Below the pieces are notes generated by a model. The model saw only the letters and a program-made list of their open reading frames with translations, was not told the origin of the DNA and made no database searches. Made by a program: the position numbers and the translations under genes. From Hyphomicrobiales bacterium (GTDB lineage Bacteria > Pseudomonadota > Alphaproteobacteria > Rhizobiales > Beijerinckiaceae), in contig JAQGKN010000609.1 of NCBI GenBank assembly GCA_028290085.1, positions 1 through 14,736 of the forward strand: a DNA stretch of 14,736 nt. Reading direction: 5' to 3'. Every line of letters begins with the position of its first letter. Within the stretch, counting starts at the first letter, position 1. This document shows positions 7,237-14,496 of the stretch, one piece after another.

Positions 7237-8277
7237 TCAAGTTTGAGACAATGAAAGTAGTATTTTTCCCTTATTCAACCCAGCCTCCATTCGATGATGG
7301 GCCGCAAGCACCTCTTCGAGTGGCACTATGGAGTCGATGACCGGAACGATAGCAGTCCCCAGCAATGGCCATACGTCGGATTTCAATCGCTTGGCGATCC
7401 GCTGTTTGTCGGCAAAAGCGAGCGGACGCAACAATGCGCCTGTAATTCTGGCCTGCTTCTGCATAATGAGGCTCAGCGGTACGGTGTACGTCGGAGGCTT
7501 GCCAGAGGTAAGATGTGACACCCTCCCACCCATCGCGAGTGCGCGAAGGTTTTTCTCGGCATAAAGGCCACCTGCCATGTCCAGGATTACGTCCGCGCCG
7601 CGCCCGTTGGTCTCTTGCAAGATGCCGGCGACAAAATCCTCATTCCGGTAATTGAAGCATTTGACAGCCCCGTTGGTCGTGCAGAAGGAACATTTGTCGT
7701 CGCTCCCCGCCGTAGCGAAGACTGTCGCACCAAAAGCATTCGCCAGCTGGGTGGCGAGAACGCCGACCCCGCTGGCTCCCCCATGGATGAGCACCGTTTC
7801 ACCGGGCTTGAGTTCACACAACTCGAACAGATTGAGCCAAGCAGTGAACAAAGCCTCCGGCAGCGCAGCTGCCGCTTCCGGACTCAACGCGTCTGGCACT
7901 GAAAGGGTTAGCGAGTCTTCCGCGATCGCATAGTCTGCGTAGCCGCCGCCATTCACGAGCGCGCAGACTCTTGTGCCGATCCGGTGCTCCATGACGTCAG
8001 GTCCAACGTCGACGATCTCACCTGACACCTCTAAACCCAGGACGTCCGTGGCGCCGGGTGGCGGCGTACCGCGTTGCCGCTGATTGCAGTCGTGCCGATT
8101 GACGCCTGCGAACGCAGTGCGGATCAGCACCTGTCCCGCGCCGGGAATTGGCAGCGGTCGTTCTTCCAGTTTCAGGACCTCGGGGCCACCGGGCCCTGAC
8201 GGAACGACAACCCTCGTGGTCGCCCGTTTTGCCGGGAAAGACCGTCCATTCAAGCCGTGCGCATGACGTTTTTCCAA
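7237..8277 (-). CDS. Medium-chain NAD(P)H:quinone oxidoreductase (MDR, TP53I3/PIG3-like)
   Basis: A 346-residue zinc-independent medium-chain dehydrogenase. The N-terminal GroES-like domain has VVVPSGPGGPEVLKLEERPLP, GVNRHDCNQRQRGTPPPG and LGLEVSGEIVDVG. The Rossmann domain has the cofactor-binding VLIHGGASGVGVLATQLA (GGASGVG at 166-172) and later GADVILDMAGG. No catalytic or structural zinc cysteines are arranged as in alcohol dehydrogenases. Relatives reduce quinones or enones with NADPH. The start is TTG 8277, supported by GGGAG 6 nt upstream; the only nearby ATG is out of frame. The family core begins near residue 21, so the first 20 residues are an extension. It diverges from the IclR regulator across about 64-110 bp and is a likely target of it, perhaps handling quinonoid or unsaturated by-products of the aromatic pathway (inference). 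Confidence 0.85.
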   Translation of the reverse strand: MEKRHAHGLNGRSFPAKRATTRVVVPSGPGGPEVLKLEERPLPIPGAGQVLIRTAFAGVNRHDCNQRQRGTPPPGATDVLGLEVSGEIVDVGPDVMEHRIGTRVCALVNGGGYADYAIAEDSLTLSVPDALSPEAAAALPEALFTAWLNLFELCELKPGETVLIHGGASGVGVLATQLANAFGATVFATAGSDDKCSFCTTNGAVKCFNYRNEDFVAGILQETNGRGADVILDMAGGLYAEKNLRALAMGGRVSHLTSGKPPTYTVPLSLIMQKQARITGALLRPLAFADKQRIAKRLKSDVWPLLGTAIVPVIDSIVPLEEVLAAHHRMEAGLNKGKILLSLSQT

Positions 8278-8296
8278 GGTTTGCTCCCGTTTTTAG

Positions 8297-8399
8297 CGTT
8301 CAGCGCAGACTACGACAGACAGCCGAACCCAGTTGACATAATTGAACTGTGCTGAGAACGTCAACGCAGAACGAAACGGGTGTTCCGAATTGCAGAACG
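8297..8399. promoter_or_regulatory. Divergent control region with repeated half-sites (candidate IclR operator)
   Basis: Between the MDR gene and iclR-type gene I see CGTTCAGCG (8297-8305) and its near-perfect inverse CGCAGAACG (8365-8373; 8 of 9 bases). A second direct copy of GCAGAACG follows at 8392-8399. A separate inverted repeat GTTGAC (8332-8337) / GTCAAC (8360-8365) brackets TTGACA (8333-8338), which is a consensus -35 box. No good -10 box sits 17 bp downstream. IclR regulators commonly bind such sites in divergent promoters. The repeats run across the TTG 8342 start codon, which suggests that translation of the regulator starts later, at TTG 8390. Confidence 0.45.
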
Positions 8400-9271
8400 C
8401 ACACAGAAATCCACTATCCAAGGCGCTGGGCCTCCTTCGTTGGATGGTCGAGAGCGATGTCGAGCAAGTTGGCGTACGCCCTGCCGCCAAGGCTCTTGGC
8501 CTGACGCCAAGCGGCGCGCACCGCATTATGTCCGCGCTCGTGGATGAGGGGTTTTTGAAGAGGGATGAGCAAACCAGCCAGTACGCTCTGGGACTGGAGA
8601 TGATGTTGCTCGCACATCGGGCCGTAACGCGCTGGCCAATCCGGAACGTCGCAAATGCACCGATGTGCGCAATCGTGGACGCATGTAACGAAGCGGCTTT
8701 CTTGAATATTTTCGACCGTGAACGCGGGGAGATCATCGGGGTCGCCGCCGTCGAATCAACGCAGGCTCTCCGTTATGTCGTCGAACTCCACAAGTGGAAA
8801 CCGGTTTATGTCGGAGCAGCAGGCTGGGCCGTGATGGCGCACCTCTCGCGGGAGGACCGTGCGCAGATCGCGAAGGTCACCGGCCTCGCGCCCTTGACCG
8901 ACCGGTCCGTCGTGGACCTGGGCGAACTGGAAGTGGCTCTCAAGGGCGTTCGCGATCGTGGGTATGCGCTCACGCACGGCCAGCGCATACCCGGCGCTGT
9001 CGGTATCGCCGCGCCGATCTTCGATCACGCTGGCGAGGTCGTCGGCTCGGTCGGTTTGTCCATGCCCGAACTCCGATTTTCGCCCGGGAGAGAATGGCAG
9101 CTGGCGGCCCTGGTGCAGGGTTGTGCCGGCGAGATCATGAAGCGACAGGGCGGCATAAGGCCTCAAAAAGAAGGCCCCACAAAATCAAATGCCAAGGGAG
9201 ATGCAGATGAGCATTCGGGAGACGCAGCATCGCTCCGTCCGCGAAAATTACATCGAGAAGCCCGGTCCTGA
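8342..9271 (+). CDS. IclR-family transcriptional regulator
   Basis: Up to 309 residues. The winged helix-turn-helix occupies about residues 25-85 (LSKALGLLRWMVESD, RPAAKALGLTPSGAHRIMSA, LKRDEQTSQYALG). The effector-binding IclR domain follows (VVELHKWKPVYVGAAGWAVM, RDRGYALTHGQRIPGAVGIA, VVGSVGLSMPELRF), with the usual pattern for a small aromatic or carboxylic ligand. The start is uncertain: the frame opens at TTG 8342 without a ribosome binding site, and TTG 8390 is the better guess because presumed operator repeats cover 8342. The conserved domain ends near LVQGCAGEIMKRQGG; the last 40 residues are an unconserved basic tail that overlaps the ABC ATPase start by 65 nt. It probably controls the divergent MDR gene and the downstream operon. 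Confidence 0.88.
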   Translation: MNCAENVNAERNGCSELQNAHRNPLSKALGLLRWMVESDVEQVGVRPAAKALGLTPSGAHRIMSALVDEGFLKRDEQTSQYALGLEMMLLAHRAVTRWPIRNVANAPMCAIVDACNEAAFLNIFDRERGEIIGVAAVESTQALRYVVELHKWKPVYVGAAGWAVMAHLSREDRAQIAKVTGLAPLTDRSVVDLGELEVALKGVRDRGYALTHGQRIPGAVGIAAPIFDHAGEVVGSVGLSMPELRFSPGREWQLAALVQGCAGEIMKRQGGIRPQKEGPTKSNAKGDADEHSGDAASLRPRKLHREARS

Positions 9272-10091
9272 TCCAGCCTCAGAGAAGGTTGCGTTGCGGA
9301 TCGCGGACCTGAGAAAGGCCTATCTGACTCATGACAACGAAATCGTTCAGGCCATATCGAGCTTGACGATCAGCATCGCGCGGGGAGAGCGCATCGCAAT
9401 TCTGGGACCGAGCGGTTGCGGCAAAAGCTCCTTGCTCAGGATCCTGGCTGGTCTTGACGACGAGTACATGGGGCGGATCGACTGGGCCGACGAGCGAGAC
9501 CTCGGCACATCTCGATTGCGCAGTGCCACAGTGTTCCAAGGCGACTCGACATTACCTTGGATGACTGTCGAAAAAAACATCGACATCGGTCTTTCGGGCC
9601 TCCGCGTGGAAGCAGCCGCTGCCCGCGCCCGTATCGAGAGATACCAGGGATTGGTAGGTCTCAGCGATTTCCGCAGCGCATATCCCCACGAATTGTCCGG
9701 AGGGATGCGGCAGCGTGTTGCAATTGCAAGAGCGCTGGCCACCGAGCCCTTGTTGCTTCTCATGGACGAGCCACTCGCGGCTCTCGATGCGCAAACACGC
9801 CTTGTCATGCAGAAGGAACTGCATCGCATTTGGGCTCAGACCAATTCGACGGTGGTTTACGTTACGCACGATGTGGACGAAGCCATTAGTCTGGCGGATC
9901 GGTTGATCGTCATGACATCGCGGCCAGGGCGCATCAAGGCGATTGTGACTACCCCTTTCAAGCGAGATGTCGAACCATTGGAGCGGCGGAGCAGCGCCGT
10001 CTTTGCGCAGCTGCAATCAGAGATCTGGCAAATGGTCGCTGAAGAAGTCGGGCATGACCTGCGCACCGGCGAGGTAAGTCAATGCACATGA
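9207..10091 (+). CDS. ABC transporter ATP-binding protein (SsuB/TauB/NrtD-like)
   Basis: A 294-residue cytoplasmic ATPase for import of a small organic anion or cyclic compound. Walker A GPSGCGKS is at 67-74, the Q-loop VFQGD around Gln111, signature LSGGMRQ at 163-169, Walker B LLLLMDEP at 182-189 with the D-loop ALD after it, and the switch His at 221 (VTHDVDEA). The start ATG 9207 is chosen because AAGGGAG ends 6 nt upstream; ATGs at 9189 and 9201 in the same frame are less well placed. It begins inside the 3' end of the IclR gene in another frame and ends overlapping the permease start by 10 nt, so regulator, ATPase and permease are probably cotranscribed. Family membership says nitrate/sulfonate/taurine/pyrimidine-type importer; the substrate is inferred only from neighbours. 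Confidence 0.92.
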   Translation: MSIRETQHRSVRENYIEKPGPDPASEKVALRIADLRKAYLTHDNEIVQAISSLTISIARGERIAILGPSGCGKSSLLRILAGLDDEYMGRIDWADERDLGTSRLRSATVFQGDSTLPWMTVEKNIDIGLSGLRVEAAAARARIERYQGLVGLSDFRSAYPHELSGGMRQRVAIARALATEPLLLLMDEPLAALDAQTRLVMQKELHRIWAQTNSTVVYVTHDVDEAISLADRLIVMTSRPGRIKAIVTTPFKRDVEPLERRSSAVFAQLQSEIWQMVAEEVGHDLRTGEVSQCT

Positions 10092-10927
10092 TTGCCGCCC
10101 CCCAGACAACGAGCGTGGAACTCGCCGAACTAGTCGCAGGAACAATAAAGAAGCGCCGCGGCATAAGAGTGCAAAGTGTCGTTCTTGGACTTGGCTTCCC
10201 CATCATCCTGCTCCTGATCTGGGAGATGGCCGCGAGGTGGGGACTGATTGACCGCCGCTTCTTTCCGGGCCCAAGCACGATCGCCGCATCGATCGTAAAA
10301 TTTCTTGGGAATCCCGGCGGAAGGGAGATCCTGGCGGGCCATGTACTGGCAACACTGAGGCGTATCGCTATTGGATTTAGTCTCGGCGCCACATGTGGAG
10401 TCGCAATCGGCGTGATTATGGGCCTTCACGCGCCAACGCGCGCGGCCGTCGCGCCTTTGCTCTATTCCATATTTCCTCTACCGAAAATTGCGATCTACCC
10501 TTTGATGATCATCATCTTCGGGCTGGGAGATGCATCGAGTGCCGCACTTGTCACTCTCGGCGTCTTCTTCATGACATCCATCAATACGTTTTCGGGCGTC
10601 CGTTATACCAATGGAATTTATCACGACGTCTCCAGGGCGTTCCGATTTCCTCGCACCACACGTTGGTTTCGCGTTTTCATTCCAGCGGCCATGCCCTCGA
10701 TCATCACGGGCTTGAGGCTCGGATTGGGCCAGGCTCTGGTGCTCGTGATCTCCGCCGAATTCGTATCCGCCGATGAAGGCGTTGGCCGTTTCATCTGGGA
10801 CTCGTGGCAAGTGCTGGATATTGCCCGAATGTTCATGGGCCTGGCAGTCGTTCTCGTCTTCGCCGGCTTCGCTGCTCTGCTCGGCAATATCGCTGAACGC
10901 CGCCTGATCCCATGGCAGCGTCGTTAG
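10082..10927 (+). CDS. ABC transporter permease (SsuC/TauC-like)
   Basis: A 281-residue inner-membrane permease. After a basic N-terminal tail come about six membrane spans, beginning VVLGLGFPIILLLIWEMAA and including GATCGVAIGVIMG, FPLPKIAIYPLMIIIFGLG and ALVTLGVFFMTSI. The cytoplasmic coupling loop (EAA region) is seen in VSRAFRFPRTTRWFRVFIPA followed by AMPSIITGLRLGLGQAL, the diagnostic stretch of the BPD_transp_1 family in nitrate/sulfonate/taurine importers. Start ATG 10082 has AGGT about 6 nt upstream; a second ATG lies two codons later. It overlaps the ATPase gene by 10 nt. A 95-bp gap follows before the monooxygenase gene. Confidence 0.92.
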   Translation: MHMIAAPQTTSVELAELVAGTIKKRRGIRVQSVVLGLGFPIILLLIWEMAARWGLIDRRFFPGPSTIAASIVKFLGNPGGREILAGHVLATLRRIAIGFSLGATCGVAIGVIMGLHAPTRAAVAPLLYSIFPLPKIAIYPLMIIIFGLGDASSAALVTLGVFFMTSINTFSGVRYTNGIYHDVSRAFRFPRTTRWFRVFIPAAMPSIITGLRLGLGQALVLVISAEFVSADEGVGRFIWDSWQVLDIARMFMGLAVVLVFAGFAALLGNIAERRLIPWQRR

Positions 10928-11022
10928 AAAAACGTCTTTCTACTGCCGAATTAACTGATAACCCGACGTCCCGACCCGGCGCCAAGCGGGCGGCAAAAAA
11001 ACTGAAATAGGGAGGAAAGGCC

Positions 11023-12159
11023 ATGGGCCCACAGAAGTTGAGTGTAGCTATTATTGGCGCGGGAATGGGAGGCCTGGCTGCCGCTGCCACGCTGAGATCA
11101 GTCGGTATCGACGTGCAGGTCTACGAGCAGGCGCAGGCATTCTCTCGACTGGGTGCTGGCATCCAACAAGGGCCTAATTCCGTCAAGGTATTGCGTCACA
11201 TGGGGCTGGAAGGAAGGCTTCGTGACCTGGCATTTCGACCGGAATCCACGAAGTACCGGAACGCAACCACTGGCGAGCTTTTGTGGGAGCGCGTTCAGGG
11301 CGACGAATATGAAGAGAAATATGGCGCCCCTCAGCTTCTCCTGCATCGCGCAGACCTGCACGACGCTTTGGCGTCGGTCGTGCCGGATGAAGTTGTTCAT
11401 CGATCCAAGAAGCTTATTGGTTTTCGGCAGGATGATGCAGGTGTTGACCTGTCCTTTGCAAACGGCAGCACGGCGCGCTGCGACTGTATGATCGCAGCAG
11501 ACGGCGTCCATTCGCTTGTCCGGGAGCGATTACTCGGACCCGAAAAGCCGCGTTATACCGGACGCGTAGCCTATCGCACGGCCTTCCCGGCGAGCCTGCT
11601 GAACGGGCTTGAAATCGACGGGTCGACGAAGTGGATGGCGGCCGACAGACACATAGTCATCTACTACATAAACCCCAGGCGAGACGAAATCTATTTCGTC
11701 ACGAGTACACCAGAGCCGACATTCGATGTGGAGTCCTGGTCGAGCACGGGGAACATGGATGATCTTCGTGGTGAGTACAAAGGCTTTCACTCCACGGTCA
11801 GGAGCGTGCTCGAAGCCTGCCCACAAGCCCACAAATGGGCCCTCGTGGAACGAGATCCGCTGACATCCTGGACCGAAGGCCGCGTCGCGTTGTTGGGCGA
11901 CTCCTGCCATCCGATGACCCCGTATATGGCTCAAGGCGCGAGTACGGCGATCGAGGATGCGGCGGTCCTTGCGCGGTGCCTGTCCGGCGTAGGGAAAGAT
12001 CGCGTCGCGGGGGCACTTCGGATTTACGAGGGCACCCGTAAACCCAGAACGTCCTGGATCCAGGCCTCCTCAAGCACCAACGACATCGCACGTTTCCGCA
12101 AGGAGCAGGATGCCGTCTACGGCTACGACGCATGGGCGACGCCTCTCGCCGCAGCCTAA
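11023..12159 (+). CDS. FAD-dependent aromatic monooxygenase, NicC-like (6-hydroxynicotinate 3-monooxygenase-related)
   Basis: A 378-residue class A flavoprotein hydroxylase with start ATG 11023 behind GGAGG. Motifs: GxGxxG (VAIIGAGMGGLAAAATL, 8-24), DG motif (MIAADGVHSLVRE) and GD motif (VALLGDSCHPMTPYMAQGAS). Overall it reads collinearly with NicC of Pseudomonas putida (about 380 residues), including FSRLGAGI, KWxxxDRHxxxYY, RDExYFVT and the C-terminal VYGYD. NicC hydroxylates and decarboxylates 6-hydroxynicotinate to 2,5-dihydroxypyridine. Residues corresponding to NicC H211 and Y215 are kept (H210, Y214), but H47, C202 and H302 are replaced by Q48, S201 and Y301. So the reaction is probably a (decarboxylative) ring hydroxylation of a related substrate, for example a hydroxypicolinate; this is inference. 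It lies between the permease and binding-protein genes, implying import and oxidation of the same compound. Confidence 0.85.
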   Translation: MGPQKLSVAIIGAGMGGLAAAATLRSVGIDVQVYEQAQAFSRLGAGIQQGPNSVKVLRHMGLEGRLRDLAFRPESTKYRNATTGELLWERVQGDEYEEKYGAPQLLLHRADLHDALASVVPDEVVHRSKKLIGFRQDDAGVDLSFANGSTARCDCMIAADGVHSLVRERLLGPEKPRYTGRVAYRTAFPASLLNGLEIDGSTKWMAADRHIVIYYINPRRDEIYFVTSTPEPTFDVESWSSTGNMDDLRGEYKGFHSTVRSVLEACPQAHKWALVERDPLTSWTEGRVALLGDSCHPMTPYMAQGASTAIEDAAVLARCLSGVGKDRVAGALRIYEGTRKPRTSWIQASSSTNDIARFRKEQDAVYGYDAWATPLAAA

Positions 12160-12189
12160 TCGCACCACAAGATCAGGGAGGAAACAGCC

Positions 12190-13251
12190 ATGCGTCTTTT
12201 CAGAATCTTCAACTCTCTCGTGCCGCGAGTAAGGATAACGCCGAGGAGGGCGATGCAAATATGCGGGATCATCGCCGCGATCGGCTTTCCCTTGCATCAG
12301 GCCACTGCACAGTCCCAGGTCCGGTTTGGATCTGTCGGCGGCCTGACTGATGCTGGTTTGTACCTGGCAGACGAGCTCGGTTTTTTTGCCGAGGCCGGAA
12401 TCGTTCTCGAAATGAAGCGAATGGCAAGCGCCCCGACGCTTTTGACGTCTATAGCCACGAATCAACTCGATGTCGCGGGCATCTCGACGACGCCAGGTAT
12501 GTTCACTGCCGCAGCACAAGGCATGAAGCTGCGTATCGTCGGCGACAAGCAAAGCGTTCGACCCGGGTTTGCCGCGACCCGGTTGGTCGTCAGGAAGGAA
12601 TTGGCCAAGGATACGATGGCAAAGACGGTCCAGGGCTTGCGCGGTAAAATCGTCGCGGTAAGTGCGAAGGCTGGGTCGTCGTTCTTCAACACGGCGGCTC
12701 TTCTGAAAGAACAAGGCGTCGACGTCTCCGAAGTCAAGGTCACGCAATTGGCGTTCCCGAATATGGTGGCGGCGCTGACGAGCGGAGCGATCGACGCCGC
12801 CTACATCATCGAGCCGTTCCTGTCTGAGGTGATCAGCAAGGACATTGCCGTTGACGTATCCAATGCCGGTGACTTCTCGGCGACAGGTGTAAGCCGCATC
12901 AACGTCCCTCTCGTGTACAGCGAAAAGTTCGCCGAAAGGCGAGATGTCGCTCAAGCCTTCATGACGGCCTATATCAAAGGGGTTCGTGTTTACAATGACG
13001 CTTTTGTCAAAGGGATCAAAAAGGAGGAGGTCATTGGGATCCTAGCAAGCCGCGCCGGGGTCGATCCGGCGATCGTACGATCCTCTTTTCCGGCGGGCCT
13101 CGATCCCAACCAGGAACTGAACCTCGATGTCATCAATGAAATGCAGGACTTCTTTGTGAAGCAGGGCTTCATGGACGCACGTGTGCCACTCAAGGGACTG
13201 GTTGATCCGAGCTTTTCGGAAGCAGCTATCGCGCGACTGGGCCGCTATTGA
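12190..13251 (+). CDS. ABC transporter periplasmic substrate-binding protein (NMT1/THI5, SsuA-like)
   Basis: A 353-residue secreted protein with start ATG 12190 behind GGGAGGAAA. The signal peptide is long: a basic stretch, then QICGIIAAIGFPLHQATAQ with cleavage likely after ATAQ. The mature protein starts QVRFGSVGGLTDAGLYLADE and continues GFFAEAGIVLEMKRMAS, LDVAGISTTPGMFTAAAQGM and ALTSGAIDAAYIIEPFLSEV, the fold and spacing of the NMT1/THI5-like family. Members bind sulfonates, nitrate, formylaminopyrimidine and other small cyclic compounds. It completes the ABC importer, although separated from the permease by the monooxygenase gene. An internal ATG at 12253 would give a shorter signal peptide, but its GGAGGG lies only 2 nt away. 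The ligand is unknown; an aromatic or N-heterocyclic acid fits the context. Confidence 0.9.
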   Translation: MRLFRIFNSLVPRVRITPRRAMQICGIIAAIGFPLHQATAQSQVRFGSVGGLTDAGLYLADELGFFAEAGIVLEMKRMASAPTLLTSIATNQLDVAGISTTPGMFTAAAQGMKLRIVGDKQSVRPGFAATRLVVRKELAKDTMAKTVQGLRGKIVAVSAKAGSSFFNTAALLKEQGVDVSEVKVTQLAFPNMVAALTSGAIDAAYIIEPFLSEVISKDIAVDVSNAGDFSATGVSRINVPLVYSEKFAERRDVAQAFMTAYIKGVRVYNDAFVKGIKKEEVIGILASRAGVDPAIVRSSFPAGLDPNQELNLDVINEMQDFFVKQGFMDARVPLKGLVDPSFSEAAIARLGRY

Positions 13252-13333
13252 AAATATTCGTCGAAACTCCGTTACCCCGCGAATCGAGAAGCGCGACAGC
13301 GGGCCGACAATCAAAGAAACCACGAGGGAAAAA

Positions 13334-14380
13334 ATGACTCAAGGCAGCATGATGACGGGCTCATTGGAATATCTCCGTCGGCCGATCCTGACGAATGTCA
13401 CCGCTGGGATGAAGGTTCTGGTGGTGACCGACACAGCCCATGACCCACGGGTTTGGCAGGCAATCATGAGTACTCTGTCCGAGGTTGGCGCCGATGCCGT
13501 TCTCGCGATGTTCGATCCACGTCCTGCCGATTATTACGATCCTCCGCTTGCCGTCTGCGAGGCCATGACCAAGGTCGATCTCAACATCCTTCTTGCTTCG
13601 ACCGGGATGCTGCATTGCCATGCCAATCATCATGCGATGGTTGCCGGTGTGCCCACGATCTGCATGGATGGCGGCATGACGCTGGAGATGTTCCAGTCCG
13701 GCGCGGTGACGGAAGACCAGCGGGAAATGGCCATCCGCAATCATTGGGTGGCCACCAATATTTTTGGGACCGGCGCACGCCAGTGCCGGGTCACCTCGAA
13801 ATATGGTTCTGACTTTTACTACGACGTAACCGATCGCATCTTCATTCCGAAGCTGCCGGACGAATCCTTCGTGCCCTATAAGATCAATGTTCTCGGGCGC
13901 AGCAAGGCGATCCCCTTCCATCGGTTTCTCTATCCGAACGGCGAATTCAACGTTCCGCCGCTCGAAGGAACCGCTCACGGCAAGCTGGTCATCGACCTCT
14001 GCATGCACCAGCTCGGGCGGCTCTCGAGCCCCATCGAGCTGACCGTCGAGAAGGGCCGCATCGTCTCGATCGATGGCGGTGCGGACGCTTATACGTTGCG
14101 GAACTATCTGGCGACCTATGGCGACGAAAACGCCTATGTCTGCCCCGCTGAGGCATCCGTCGGCATCAATTCCAAGGCTTTGATCCGCGGCGTGCAGCGT
14201 GAGGACAAGAATATTTTGGGCTCCATGCATTTTGGCCTGGGCACCAATGTCGATGTAGGCGGGACCATCCTTTCCAACATCCACATGGACGGGGTCATTC
14301 TCGAACCGACGCTCTATGTCGACGGCGACAAGCGTATCGAGCACGGACGCTTCCTGCGCCCAATTGATGGGCCGATGTAA
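13334..14380 (+). CDS. NicX/M29-like metalloenzyme (2,5-dihydroxypyridine 5,6-dioxygenase-related)
   Basis: A 348-residue protein with start ATG 13334 behind GAGGGA; the frame is open upstream into the previous gene but without a site. It aligns with the NicX / aminopeptidase T (M29) superfamily: KLVIDLCMHQLGRLSSPIEL, then VEKGRIVSIDGGADAYTLRN, AEASVGINSKAL, MHFGLGTNVDVGG and SNIHMDGVIL. NicX uses a mononuclear Fe(II) held by H265, H318 and D320 to open the ring of 2,5-dihydroxypyridine. Here H317 and D319 match the last two, E273 stands where NicX has H265, and an extra H299 is present as in M29 peptidases. Next to a NicC-like hydroxylase, a ring-opening role is the best guess. A different hydrolytic or metal-dependent reaction is possible. 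It lies 82 bp after the binding-protein gene, probably in the same operon. Confidence 0.75.
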   Translation: MTQGSMMTGSLEYLRRPILTNVTAGMKVLVVTDTAHDPRVWQAIMSTLSEVGADAVLAMFDPRPADYYDPPLAVCEAMTKVDLNILLASTGMLHCHANHHAMVAGVPTICMDGGMTLEMFQSGAVTEDQREMAIRNHWVATNIFGTGARQCRVTSKYGSDFYYDVTDRIFIPKLPDESFVPYKINVLGRSKAIPFHRFLYPNGEFNVPPLEGTAHGKLVIDLCMHQLGRLSSPIELTVEKGRIVSIDGGADAYTLRNYLATYGDENAYVCPAEASVGINSKALIRGVQREDKNILGSMHFGLGTNVDVGGTILSNIHMDGVILEPTLYVDGDKRIEHGRFLRPIDGPM

Positions 14381-14407
14381 GCGGTCGAGAACTGCCTGCA
14401 ATCCCTG

Positions 14408-14432
14408 CGTTGACGCCCGATGGGCGTCGGCG
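14408..14432. terminator. Strong intergenic hairpin after the NicX-like gene
   Basis: Stem CGTTGACGCCC (14408-14418) / GGGCGTCGGCG (14422-14432) with a GAT loop: 11 pairs, two of them G-U in RNA. It lies between the NicX-like gene and the TctC-like gene. No U-tract follows, so it may be a weak terminator, an RNA-processing or stabilising hairpin, or a point of differential expression within the operon. Confidence 0.45.
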
Positions 14433-14496
14433 CAACATGACTATCAAGCGAGACAATCGCAGCTTCTGCGCCAAGCAGAAATTTGGGGAGCATGAG

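Noticed and set aside
10960..11015. Possible terminator CCCG...CGGG followed by an A-run before the monooxygenase gene
   Set aside because: The stem is only 4 bp and the run is A, not T, on the transcribed sense strand; on the other strand the T-run is on the wrong side.
13181..13333. Extended N-terminus of the NicX-like protein into the binding-protein gene
   Set aside because: The ATG at 13334 has its own GAGGGA site and matches the family's usual N-terminus; the extension overlaps a coding gene in another frame.
13361..14401. 346-codon minus-strand ORF opposite the NicX-like gene
   Set aside because: Typical antisense open frame in GC-rich DNA; the plus-strand protein has clear metal-binding family motifs.
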